Positions 40,060 to 48,252 are shown, counted from the stretch's first letter. The stretch is DNA of 64,000 nt from Marinobacter sp. 1-4A (GCF_016597725.1 NZ_VCGY01000003.1:496001-560000); one strand, 5' to 3'. Notes: generated from the sequence alone by a model not told the origin. Program-made: numbers and translations.

Positions 40060-41404
40060 GGGCAACCTCCCTTTGCTCAGTGGTAGTGGGTATGGAGAAG
40101 TCCCGCACGTCGATTTTGCCGGTGACAGCATTGGTGATCAGGGCAGAGCGGTATTCCTGAAGCTTGGTGATTACGGCCGTGACCGTGCTCACCATTTTGT
40201 CGATTCGTGAGGAGATTCTGGCCACCTCACTAACAATTTCGTCTTGCTCCACACGCGGAGGCACTGGCAAAACCATATCTTTCAGGAGATCCGTGCGAAG
40301 CACCTTTGTGCCATGCGCTGACTCTTCGACTATGCTCAGTACCAAGCTCTGTATACCTCGCAGGAGGACCGCTAGATATTCCGGGTTCATCGTTGTTTCC
40401 AGAACTTTCATATCCTGGTTTACAGTCACGGGTACTTCATTAACGGCTACAGGGAAGGTGTGCGCAAGAATCATACCCCTGACAACAATAAGAACTTTAC
40501 CTGGCGGGTAAAGACGAAGCGTTGTTTCGTTGAGCGCGTCTTCAGTAAGCGTGTCGATTGAGCTTGATAGCCGCTCACTTTTCATATCCTTTGGGCTGAC
40601 CCATGGAATGTCACCTCCCCAATATCTTGGTTCGGATGTTCTTGGAGTAAGCCCCCCGCTCATGGTCATAAGAAATCTAAGTCGCTTCGTTTCCCAGTGC
40701 CGTGGGATCTCACCGAGCCAGGCGACGCCAGACTCTTTCATGGGAACTGCAACATTAACGCCTTTGGTAACGGCCTGATTAATTAAAGAGCTACGCTGCT
40801 CACCCAGCTTGTCCAAGAGAGACTGCTTTTTGGCGATCAGTGCATCTATCTGAGCAGTTTTATGATCAAGGAAGTGAGCAATAGCCTTCTGCTCATGTAA
40901 AGGAGGCCATGCCCAGTAAATTTTCAGAATATCGCTGGGGTTTACACGTTGGTGACTGCGTGTAACCGATTGGACCATGCTCGATAAAAGCTTTGTGACT
41001 TTATCTGACCCCCAAACATAGTAGGAGTACTCAAGGTGAGTTTTCCCAGCAAGCAGTGGCACGAACTCAGATGAAGCAACAACTGTATATTGATCGTTGG
41101 GCACCGCTATACACAGCGTCGACTTTCTGGGATTCAGTTTAGAAACAAGAAGTTGTTGCTCTGAAATTAGAAGTTTTGCTGAGTCAATTTGATCACCGTT
41201 TTCCATCTTTCCGGTCCCGAACTCTTGAACGTTTGGAATGGAGTAATGAATAAGCTCCACTCCATCCAAGGATTCGGCCGATACTTGTCGCCTATTGGTT
41301 TGAATTAAGAAATCAGCTCGCTGAATATTCCAATGCTTTGGAATAGTTCCTATCCAGCTGTTCTGAGAGTTCTTATAGTCCTGATAGCTTTCGTAGGTGC
41401 CCAT
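40052..41404 (-). CDS. hsdS: Type I restriction specificity subunit S
   Basis: HsdS (450 aa) chooses the bipartite DNA target. It has two target-recognition domains, about residues 10-160 and 215-390, separated by the conserved helical spacer EQKAIAHFLDHKTAQIDALI and KKQSLLDKLGEQRSSLINQA; a second partial spacer (IDKMVSTVTAVITKLQEYRS) ends the protein. Each domain opens with an IP-K/R-HW motif (IGTIPKHWN, LGEIPRHWE). ATG at 41404 overlaps the hsdM stop by one base (TGATG). The recognition sequence cannot be predicted by eye. Confidence 0.93.
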   Translation of the reverse strand: MGTYESYQDYKNSQNSWIGTIPKHWNIQRADFLIQTNRRQVSAESLDGVELIHYSIPNVQEFGTGKMENGDQIDSAKLLISEQQLLVSKLNPRKSTLCIAVPNDQYTVVASSEFVPLLAGKTHLEYSYYVWGSDKVTKLLSSMVQSVTRSHQRVNPSDILKIYWAWPPLHEQKAIAHFLDHKTAQIDALIAKKQSLLDKLGEQRSSLINQAVTKGVNVAVPMKESGVAWLGEIPRHWETKRLRFLMTMSGGLTPRTSEPRYWGGDIPWVSPKDMKSERLSSSIDTLTEDALNETTLRLYPPGKVLIVVRGMILAHTFPVAVNEVPVTVNQDMKVLETTMNPEYLAVLLRGIQSLVLSIVEESAHGTKVLRTDLLKDMVLPVPPRVEQDEIVSEVARISSRIDKMVSTVTAVITKLQEYRSALITNAVTGKIDVRDFSIPTTTEQREVAHG

Positions 41405-43662
41405 CAAACCACCTCCGCCAACATAGCGACGATTTCCTTTTCCAACTGACTAATTTCGCCAGCGATCTCTTCCAACGGGCGTGGTGGCTCGTATACGTAA
41501 AAATGGCGATTCAGCGGAATCTCGTAACCAACCTTGGTTTTGCTATGGTCAATCCAGGCATCAGATACATGCGGCAACACCTCAGCGGCCAGATAGGCCT
41601 CGCAATGGTCCTTTACCAACGCAAGCAGCTTGTCATGACCGGTTTCGTTGTCGTATTTCAGCGGTAAGGGCAGGCTGATATCGTCGGGCAGAGTTACATT
41701 TTCGGTATCGCGCAACTCCGGATCTGGCTCTGGGTTGCCCTTCTTGTCACGGCAAATGTCGGCCTCTGGGTCTCGCTCTGACAGCGCCGCCAGTATCGCC
41801 TTCTTCACCGGAGCACCTACCTTGAGGTCGGCCTTCTTCAAAGCCTTATTCAATACGGCTTCGAATTCGTCCCGGTTCTGATAAAGGATGTTGCCATCCA
41901 GCTCTTCTAGCAGGTCTTTTATGGCAGCCTGAGTCTGTTTACCCGCCTCAATTTCCGCCTGATAGGCCGCTTGGTCCTTACGCTTTTTACTGGTAGCCAG
42001 GTTAGCAAAGGCCCGTTGCTCGTCGAGTCGAGCAATTCTCTGTGGGCTGGCCTGGAAATTCAGCCTTAGAGGGCGTTCCACTGTGATTTTCAGATAGCCA
42101 AACTCGTGGTTATCAAAGATCTTGCTGACGGTACGGGTTTCGGTTCCGGTCGGTCTCGATGATCCTTTGGTATGTACCGGCGCTACTGAAGTCGCGTCAT
42201 GCTGATGTTCGGCGTAGAGGCGCACGAGTTCGCGGATATGCTCCTCGGCCAGCTCGTTTCGCTTGTTCCCCAGGCTTTTGTCCATCTTTTTGTAATGGCG
42301 GGTGCCGTCGATTAGCTGCACTTTGCCTCGGCGGTGTTCCGGCTTGCGATTACTGACAATCCAGACGTAGGTGTAAATGCCGGTGTTGTAGAACATCTGA
42401 TCTGGCAGGGCCACGATGGCATCGAGCAGGTCGTTTTCGATAATCCAACGTCGAATATTGCTCTCACCACTACCGGCATCGCCGGTAAATAACGGGGAGC
42501 CGTTGAAAACCACGGCAATCTTTGAGCCGTCACCACCTTCATTAATGCCATCCACCAGTTTCGGCGGGTTGTGCATCTTTGAAATCATGTGTTGCAGGAA
42601 AAGCAGCGAGCCATCGTTGATACGGGGCAGACCGGCACCAAAGCGCCCTGAAAAGCCCTGGTCGTCGTACTCCTCACGAACGAAATCTTCTTCCGGCTTC
42701 CATTCAACCCCAAAAGGCGGGTTGGAAAGCATGTAGTGGAATTTCTTCTCCTGGTGGCCATCGTGAGGTACGAAGCCGTTGTTTTTGTTCTTGGCGTCTT
42801 TCACGCCCAGCGTGTCCCCATAAATGAGGTTGTCGATGGGTTCGTCTTTGATCAGGAGGTCTGAGCAACAAATGGCGTAGGATTCCGGATTGTACTCCTG
42901 GCCGAACAGCTCGATGTGGGCATCGGGGTTCAATCCTTCATGGGTACCGTCACCGCAAATGTACTTTTCAGCTTCCGAGAGCATGCCACCGGTACCGGCT
43001 GTGGGGTCGTAGATACTCCGGTAAATGCCTGGGGCGAAGATGCCTTCTTCATCGGTAAACAACAACTGCACCATCAGCCGGATGACTTCACGGGGAGTAA
43101 AGTGGTCCCCGGCCTCTTCGTTGGCCTGCTCATTGAACTTTCTGACCAGCTCTTCGAACAGATAGCCCATCTGTAGGTTGCTGAGGGTCTTGGGTGAGAG
43201 GTCAATTTCGTTGCTACAGAACTCTTTGAGAATCAGGAAAAGGCGGTTGGCCTCATCCAGCTTGGCGATTTCCGCCTCGAAATCGAACTTGTCAAAGATG
43301 TCCCGCGCGCGGGGTGAGAAACCCTGGATGTAGGCAATCATGTTGCCCGCAATGTTCGGCGGATCAGCCAGCAGCTTATCGAAAGTGAAGCCGCTGGTGT
43401 TGAACAGTTCCTGTTTGCGGCCACTGGTGGCAATGCGTGAAAGCGCCTTTTCCAATGCAGGGCCGGTTATGCCACGCGCTTCCAGGCGTTCCTTCTCAGC
43501 CAGTACCTTTTTCTGGTTTTCCGCCAATACCAGGTCAAACCGACGCAGGACGATCATTGGTAGCATTACCCGCCGGTACTGGGGTGGCCGATACGGGCCT
43601 CGCAGCTTGTTAGCGATGTTCCAGATGAAGCCGACAAGGTTTTGATGATGGTTTTGTTGCAT
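41404..43662 (-). CDS. hsdM: Type I DNA methyltransferase subunit M
   Basis: HsdM methylates adenine with S-adenosylmethionine. It has the N-terminal HsdM_N helical region (LVGFIWNIANKLRGPYRPPQ), motif I DPTAGTGGMLSEAEKYI and catalytic motif IV NPPFGVEW. At 752 aa it is much longer than E. coli HsdM (529 aa); the extra C-terminal part (residues about 480-752) includes an acidic region and coiled-coil-like LEEIAGEISQLEKEIVAMLA. Methylase motifs are intact. It follows the WYL regulator gene by 27 bp. Confidence 0.94.
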   Translation of the reverse strand: MQQNHHQNLVGFIWNIANKLRGPYRPPQYRRVMLPMIVLRRFDLVLAENQKKVLAEKERLEARGITGPALEKALSRIATSGRKQELFNTSGFTFDKLLADPPNIAGNMIAYIQGFSPRARDIFDKFDFEAEIAKLDEANRLFLILKEFCSNEIDLSPKTLSNLQMGYLFEELVRKFNEQANEEAGDHFTPREVIRLMVQLLFTDEEGIFAPGIYRSIYDPTAGTGGMLSEAEKYICGDGTHEGLNPDAHIELFGQEYNPESYAICCSDLLIKDEPIDNLIYGDTLGVKDAKNKNNGFVPHDGHQEKKFHYMLSNPPFGVEWKPEEDFVREEYDDQGFSGRFGAGLPRINDGSLLFLQHMISKMHNPPKLVDGINEGGDGSKIAVVFNGSPLFTGDAGSGESNIRRWIIENDLLDAIVALPDQMFYNTGIYTYVWIVSNRKPEHRRGKVQLIDGTRHYKKMDKSLGNKRNELAEEHIRELVRLYAEHQHDATSVAPVHTKGSSRPTGTETRTVSKIFDNHEFGYLKITVERPLRLNFQASPQRIARLDEQRAFANLATSKKRKDQAAYQAEIEAGKQTQAAIKDLLEELDGNILYQNRDEFEAVLNKALKKADLKVGAPVKKAILAALSERDPEADICRDKKGNPEPDPELRDTENVTLPDDISLPLPLKYDNETGHDKLLALVKDHCEAYLAAEVLPHVSDAWIDHSKTKVGYEIPLNRHFYVYEPPRPLEEIAGEISQLEKEIVAMLAEVV

Positions 43663-43689
43663 GCTGTTCTCGCTATTTAATATCTGTTG

Positions 43690-44646
43690 TTAACTACTTG
43701 GCGCTGCCTCGTCACCGGTGCCGGCATAGCCAGGTGCCAGGACAGCGTTAGCGCAGTGTTCAAGAATGTTGTGGTTACGCAGCCACAGGTGATATTCCTG
43801 CTCTGGCAACCGGTGATCAGGGCTACAGTCCACGTTCCAGTGGCGTAGCAGGTAGCCAGCGCGAGCGGCACGGATACTGAGCTGTCGGACCGGCTGGTTG
43901 TTCCGCCGGGACGTATTCGTTACCTGCATGCCATAGTCCAGCGCAATGGCCTGCGGGTGCTTGTGGTTTGGGTGTGGCATCAGTTCTAGGGTCAGTTGCT
44001 GGTTCCATTGGGCATCCGCTGCTTGCTGTTCATACTCTGCAATCCTCGTTGTATCGCTATTCTTTTCATCAATATGGGCGCTGGTAATGCGATTGCAGAC
44101 AAAATCGAGGAATTCACTACGCTTTCGACAGTAGCCACGTACATGCCAGCGCTGGCCATTGTTGACGATGCTGTGTGGTACGAGCACACGTTTGCTCGCG
44201 CCTGAAGTGAGAGACTGGTAGGAGACTTGCACAGCCTGTTTCTGGCTGATGGCACGGCTTAGGGTGGCCAGCACCTGTTGGGGTGGTGAAATTAAGTCGG
44301 GGGCGTCTTCACAAAACGGAGACTGTTCAGGCGTTGCCGATATTCCGTAGCCAAAGCCATCCGTCAGCACTTTCAAGGCGGTACGAGGGGCATGGTGAAA
44401 CAGAGGCTGGAATCTGTCGGTGCGGTAGTAGCGCTTGTTTTCGTGACGAAGAATCAGATTTTCCTGAGCCAGTTCACGGTAAAGGGTGAAATCCCGGGTG
44501 CTGGAGGCAACCGCAGTGCCAAAATGCGCCATCAGCTCATTCCGGCCTATTTCTCCATGGTATTGCAGGCAGAAATCAATAAACGCCAAGCGCTCACGCT
44601 GGGCATATGAATGATTTTCAAGTGTTAAGGCGGCATTCTCCTGCAC
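43690..44646 (-). CDS. BrxR/CapW-like WYL-domain transcriptional regulator
   Basis: The 318-aa protein opens with a winged-helix segment (QRERLAFIDFCLQYHGEIGR, then FGTAVASSTRDFTLYRELA) followed by a WYL domain (SYQSLTSGASKRVLVPHSIV, RWHVRGYCRKRSEFLDFV) and a C-terminal extension. This is the layout of BrxR and CapW, repressors of defence operons that bind palindromes. The start is GTG 44646 behind AAGGTG. It is the first gene of the hsd operon, and a 20-bp palindrome lies 105 bp upstream. It likely represses its own operon and responds to a nucleic-acid or nucleotide signal; the ligand is unknown. Confidence 0.88.
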   Translation of the reverse strand: MQENAALTLENHSYAQRERLAFIDFCLQYHGEIGRNELMAHFGTAVASSTRDFTLYRELAQENLILRHENKRYYRTDRFQPLFHHAPRTALKVLTDGFGYGISATPEQSPFCEDAPDLISPPQQVLATLSRAISQKQAVQVSYQSLTSGASKRVLVPHSIVNNGQRWHVRGYCRKRSEFLDFVCNRITSAHIDEKNSDTTRIAEYEQQAADAQWNQQLTLELMPHPNHKHPQAIALDYGMQVTNTSRRNNQPVRQLSIRAARAGYLLRHWNVDCSPDHRLPEQEYHLWLRNHNILEHCANAVLAPGYAGTGDEAAPSS

Positions 44647-44741
44647 GTTTGCACCTTTTTGTGACTCAATGTCTTATTAAAATTGTTAGCCACCTTATTA
44701 CACAAACCTTCACCATGCAATCATTTTGATTTGTTCTATAC

Positions 44742-44761
44742 AACTTTCACATGTGAAAGTT
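44742..44761. promoter_or_regulatory. Palindromic operator, copy 2, upstream of the hsd operon
   Basis: AACTTTCACATGTGAAAGTT is a perfect 20-bp palindrome upstream of the WYL regulator gene. Its 18-bp core equals that at 32442-32459. It is positioned to control the whole WYL-hsdM-hsdS-dinD-hsdR-TIR operon. Confidence 0.82.
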
Positions 44762-44797
44762 TTTGCTTCTTTCCCAATGGAGATAACAGTGTGAAAA

Positions 44798-44818
44798 GCC
44801 CGCTGGAGATCAGCGGGC
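44798..44818 (-). terminator. Hairpin after the MobI-like gene
   Basis: GCCCGCTG pairs with CAGCGGGC around GAGAT, followed on the minus strand by TTTTC. It lies 26 bp past the stop of the MobI-like gene and separates it from the defence operon. Confidence 0.7.
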
Positions 44819-44843
44819 AGGTTTGAGTTGGTTTATCTTGCGC

Positions 44844-45416
44844 TCAGGATTCAGAAGAGTTAAGACTGTTCAGGTGCTCTTCCAATTCATCCAAACGCTT
44901 CAGGTTTGCTCTGATGAGACGGCGCATGTGCGTGAGGTTTGCATTCATGATACGCACCATCTCAAACCCAGCTTCGGTTTCTTCGATGGCGGCTCGTTCC
45001 CAGTCGTGTGCGCGGTTAAAAGCGGGTTTTGAATAGCGGTGCTTCAGTGCACGGCGGATGTGTTTACTGAAAACAGCGTGCCCGTCGCCGTTCTTCATTT
45101 TTACAAATGTATTGTAATACCAGTGCATTTCCAGGCTGCCGCGCAGTATTCTTACCCGGCAGCCATAGTGCCCAGGGTAACCATCCGTTTCCTTGGTACG
45201 GTGCGCCTGATTCTGTGCCCAAAAATGGTCAGAAAATCGCTGAGCGATGTATCGAAGACGTGCCCGCTCTATGTCGAGGGTTTCTGATAGCGCCAGTAAA
45301 TATTGCCTGCATTGTTCAATTGCTATTTGGCTGCTTTTCTCGTGGTCTAGCTTTTCGGATCGTGCGGCCTGATGCCACTGCTCGGCGATTTCGTTTGGGT
45401 TTTTGGGGTTGTCCAT
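44844..45416 (-). CDS. MobI-like conjugative mobilisation protein (tentative)
   Basis: The 190-aa protein resembles, from memory, MobI proteins of SXT/IncA-C elements: an N-terminal helical part (LRYIAQRFSDHFWAQNQAHR) then a central GHYGCRVRILRGSLEMHWYY and FSKHIRRALKHRYSKPAF block, and a helical tail with RRLIRANLKRLDELEEHL. MobI helps start DNA transfer at oriT. AGAGGAG precedes the ATG. If right, the island can be mobilised by a helper element; oriT would be expected just upstream, in 45417-45524. No relaxase gene is visible, which is normal for this family. An unrelated hypothetical protein remains possible. Confidence 0.5.
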   Translation of the reverse strand: MDNPKNPNEIAEQWHQAARSEKLDHEKSSQIAIEQCRQYLLALSETLDIERARLRYIAQRFSDHFWAQNQAHRTKETDGYPGHYGCRVRILRGSLEMHWYYNTFVKMKNGDGHAVFSKHIRRALKHRYSKPAFNRAHDWERAAIEETEAGFEMVRIMNANLTHMRRLIRANLKRLDELEEHLNSLNSSES

Positions 45417-45524
45417 GGGGAATCTCCTCTTGGTTGATATTCAAGAGAAATGCTACCGCCCACTGAATCAAACCCACGGGTCTCTAATTGGCCAATTTGG
45501 GCAAAAGCAGCCGTTTACCCCAAA

Positions 45525-45680
45525 TTATTTGGGATGTTTATCAGCAGAGGGATGCTTTGCAAACTTCCGGCTAAGAAATGCTTCCAGCCTGTCGGCGTTG
45601 AGGTAAGCAACGCCACAGGTCGTTAAAATCGTAACGATGAAGCAGAGAATGGCGATGAATGCTGCGGACATATCGATCAT
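45525..45680 (-). CDS. Small single-span membrane protein (51 aa)
   Basis: A 51-codon frame with a very strong GGAGGAG 7 nt before its ATG encodes MIDMSAAFIAILCFIVTILT then a cytoplasmic-looking tail ending ADKHPK. One transmembrane helix spans about residues 5-27. It lies between the MobI-like and serine recombinase genes on the same strand. I do not recognise it; small membrane proteins in mobile elements can be entry-exclusion factors or toxins, but nothing here decides. Confidence 0.55.
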   Translation of the reverse strand: MIDMSAAFIAILCFIVTILTTCGVAYLNADRLEAFLSRKFAKHPSADKHPK

Positions 45681-45732
45681 GTGTGTTCTCCTCCATTATT
45701 TTTTGCGTGTAACTTCCGGGGGTACCTCATAC

Positions 45733-46362
45733 TTATGCTGCATCAGACTGGCGCTGTTCTCTTGCTACAGAGGCAATCAAATGTCGAGAACAGCTGAGGA
45801 TATCCTGTATTTCGCTATAGCTGTGCCCGCTGCGCAGTAAACTGGCGATGTGCTGCCGTCTTTTCAGATCGGGTTGGCGGCCCTGGTACTTGCCCTCGCT
45901 GCGGGCCTTGTTGATCCCTTCGTTTTGTCGGCGGCGCCTGTCTTCATAGTCTTTACGGGCGACCGCTGCCAGCATGTCAAGCATCATGCTGTTGACAGCC
46001 TGCAAGATAGAATCGGTAAAGCCGGTGTCCTGCTTCTTCTCCAGTGCCAGCCAGCTCGTGGGAAGCTCCGGTGAGACAATGGCCAAGCGCTTGGCTGCCA
46101 GCTTCTGTTTAAGCGTATCCCAGTCCTGCTGTTTAAGGCGGGCAAGCCGGTCTATCTGTTCTACCAGCACAATGTCACCCTCGCCTGACTCGGCAATCAG
46201 TCGCATCAGTTCGGGGCGATGCAATGTGGCACCGGAGACGTTCTCGGTATAAAAGGCAGCAATGCGCTGACCGTGTTGCTCGGCAAACTGGATTAGCGAT
46301 GCTTTGGCCCGCTCGGCATTTTGTTCCTGGGTTGATGCTCTCAAGTAGGCGCGTATAAACAT
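45733..46362 (-). CDS. Serine recombinase (resolvase family)
   Basis: The 209-aa protein has the serine-recombinase catalytic domain: nucleophile Ser10 in RAYLRASTQEQN, then RPELMRLIAESGEGDIVLVE and the active-site arginines in EQIDRLARL. A helical segment (KDYEDRRRRQNEGINKARSE) leads to a C-terminal HTH (SYSEIQDILSCSRHLIASVA). It resembles resolvases that resolve multimers or invert DNA. Three direct repeats and one inverted repeat lie directly upstream, as expected for res sites. It is separate from the integrase and may serve island stability or a second mobile unit. Confidence 0.88.
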   Translation of the reverse strand: MFIRAYLRASTQEQNAERAKASLIQFAEQHGQRIAAFYTENVSGATLHRPELMRLIAESGEGDIVLVEQIDRLARLKQQDWDTLKQKLAAKRLAIVSPELPTSWLALEKKQDTGFTDSILQAVNSMMLDMLAAVARKDYEDRRRRQNEGINKARSEGKYQGRQPDLKRRQHIASLLRSGHSYSEIQDILSCSRHLIASVAREQRQSDAA

Positions 46363-46375
46363 GAATACTTCCCTA

Positions 46376-46489
46376 GTCTGTTATAAATGGTTCCGCCTTC
46401 CCGGTCTGTTATAAGTGGTTCTTTAGCATGTTGAGTGGTCTGGTTATTAGGTTCCCTTGATGTGTACCCAATTAGAACCAGCCTTATCA
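46376..46489. repeat. res-like repeat array upstream of the serine recombinase
   Basis: GTCTGTTATAAATGGTTC (46376-46393) and GTCTGTTATAAGTGGTTC (46404-46421) differ by one base and start 28 bp apart. A degenerate third copy is at 46438-46454 and an inverted, diverged copy near 46473-46489. This spacing just upstream of a resolvase gene suits recombinase binding sites and autoregulation. Confidence 0.62.
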
Positions 46490-46975
46490 TAGGTTTGAGC
46501 GCCACAAGGCTACACCGCAAGTTCTGCAGATGTGCTGGTTATGGATGCCATAGCGAGTGCTTCCCATTTGTTTAACCCAGACTGATCGACCGCCACACTC
46601 ATGACACGCTATAAACCTTCTCCCTTTGAAGCTTTCAGGGTGTGACTTTTTGTAATCATCAATAGTTTTGTCCTTGAGAAAGTTTCGACCAAACATTTCA
46701 ATATCGTTCTTGATCTTTGCATGAAAACTATTGACCAGCTCATCGTGCTCCTTTCCCGCTTTCTGCATATCTTTCCCCGTTAGCATGCGCCAGAGCTGAC
46801 CTAGTCCATAGATGTAAATCCGAAGTACTGACAGCCAGAACAGGATTACCCAAAAAAAGGGGACGTCGTTGAAGTCTCTCAGCCACAATTCCAAAAGACC
46901 GGTGACCGCAACTCCTCCACTGACATACCATTCCCACGGTCTTATTCTTAAGCACATATGACTCTTCTTTTTCAT
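46487..46975 (-). CDS. Membrane protein with C-terminal zinc ribbon
   Basis: The 162-aa protein has two transmembrane segments near the N-terminus (WYVSGGVAVTGLLELWL and FFWVILFWLSVLRIYIYGLG), a charged helical middle and a C-terminal zinc ribbon with paired cysteines in IACHECGGRSVW and HICRTCGVALW. The family is not recognised. It is the third gene of a tight minus-strand cluster with the transglutaminase-like gene (22 bp gap) and the lipoprotein gene. Zinc-binding and membrane location are inferred from motif only. Confidence 0.6.
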   Translation of the reverse strand: MKKKSHMCLRIRPWEWYVSGGVAVTGLLELWLRDFNDVPFFWVILFWLSVLRIYIYGLGQLWRMLTGKDMQKAGKEHDELVNSFHAKIKNDIEMFGRNFLKDKTIDDYKKSHPESFKGRRFIACHECGGRSVWVKQMGSTRYGIHNQHICRTCGVALWRSNL

Positions 46976-46997
46976 ATAACTTCACTGCGCTTGTATC

Positions 46998-47411
46998 TCA
47001 ATACTGAGCAGCATGTGTTAACAGGTGCGATATCCTCACTTCTTTGTAACGCCCGTCGGTGAAACTCGTAAGTTCGTCTTCATCCAACCCTGGTGCCTGC
47101 AGTGGCAAGCCTCGATACCGAACCCTTGGATACTTTGAGGGCTGGAAAACACCATGAGGAATGTCATTCTCATCATCGAGCCACCTGCGGAGAGCGAGAT
47201 CGATAAACCAGCCCTGTTCGAGTTCAATCCAGCAGTGTGGAAGGGTCATAGTGCCGCTTTGCAGGTCTTCAGCGTAGCCCAGTCGGCACTGATGAAAGAT
47301 ACCGTACTTGTTCAAAACACTGCTGATTACAAAGGTCATGCAATCGCTGTCGATTCTGGCACCCTCAAGCAGTAACAGCGCGAGCTCAAGTTCATCGTGC
47401 CACTCACTCAT
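46998..47411 (-). CDS. Transglutaminase-like Cys-His-Asp protein (tentative)
   Basis: The 137-aa protein has the order of a transglutaminase-like or lasso-peptide-B2-like fold: a cysteine in SDCMTFVISSVLNKYGI, a histidine in LPHCWIELEQGWF and an aspartate in FIDLALRRWL. This Cys-His-Asp order would make a protease or amidase core, though similarity is by eye. Its ATG overlaps the end of the lipoprotein gene by 8 bp, so the two are translated together. I cannot name a substrate or a family with confidence. Confidence 0.5.
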   Translation of the reverse strand: MSEWHDELELALLLLEGARIDSDCMTFVISSVLNKYGIFHQCRLGYAEDLQSGTMTLPHCWIELEQGWFIDLALRRWLDDENDIPHGVFQPSKYPRVRYRGLPLQAPGLDEDELTSFTDGRYKEVRISHLLTHAAQY

Positions 47412-48252
47412 GATGGGGCTCCTTGAACATCAATTGCTGTCCTTGTTCGTACATCACCGGGTACGACAGTGGCTCGCCTTCTTGAATGACGAAGCCCGGT
47501 GGGAAATACATCACCATCCAGGGTGGCAGGGCTCCGCTGATTGCACGATAGAATTTATCCACAGGGAAACTGGATTGGTCACCGGCTTGCCAGAAAACCA
47601 GACGAGAGTATTTTTTTGGGTGATTGGCCGCGATGTTGTAGCTTTCCGGCTCACCACCTTTTATATAGGCGGGTGTTTTCCAGTAAACCGGAGTTTTAAT
47701 GTTGTAGGCAACCACACATTGGCCTGCATCACACCCGTATTCAGCGCTTTCAACAGACCAAAGCATCAGCGGGTGGTCGTCGATTTCTGGCGTCTTCACA
47801 TTGCTGAGCTTGTTGGCATCCAACGCCATATCCTTGGCCACTTGCTGGATGGCCTGGTCTACCAGTTCTACATACTGCTTATGTGCCTGATCCTCCGAGG
47901 TAACCTTCGACGCAGGCATCCACCCCATAAGGCTTGGTCTTGCCGAGGGTTTGTCGGGGGTCATCATGATATCGGTGGCGTTGAACACAAACGTCTGGGT
48001 GCCGGACAGGTGTCGAAGCGGTGCATCGAATGAAGTCGCCAGGCTGGCGAGATCCAGTAATGGCCCCAATATCCCTTTTCTGTAGGAGCGGGTGCCATCC
48101 TCAGAGTCCCGCAAATCCATGTCATAGATACCACCGGCTCTTGCCAGGTTTAGAGCTTCAGATTGCTCGGCATCGTAAGCCCGTGGCGTAGCCGCACAGC
48201 CAGCCAAGGCAGCGGCTAATATTGCCGTCGTTAAGGGTGCTAGTCTTTTCAT
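47404..48252 (-). CDS. Predicted lipoprotein of unknown function
   Basis: The 282-aa protein opens with a signal peptide and lipobox (LTTAILAAALAGCAATPRAY), so it should be lipidated and exported at Cys19. The mature part has no motif I recognise; two cysteines in EYGCDAGQCVVAYN may form a disulfide. It is the first gene of the lipoprotein, transglutaminase-like, zinc-ribbon cluster. The 192-bp AT-rich gap upstream, shared with the divergent gene at 48445, must hold its promoter; it contains a small TCTCATGAGA palindrome at 48279-48288. Confidence 0.7.
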   Translation of the reverse strand: MKRLAPLTTAILAAALAGCAATPRAYDAEQSEALNLARAGGIYDMDLRDSEDGTRSYRKGILGPLLDLASLATSFDAPLRHLSGTQTFVFNATDIMMTPDKPSARPSLMGWMPASKVTSEDQAHKQYVELVDQAIQQVAKDMALDANKLSNVKTPEIDDHPLMLWSVESAEYGCDAGQCVVAYNIKTPVYWKTPAYIKGGEPESYNIAANHPKKYSRLVFWQAGDQSSFPVDKFYRAISGALPPWMVMYFPPGFVIQEGEPLSYPVMYEQGQQLMFKEPHHE

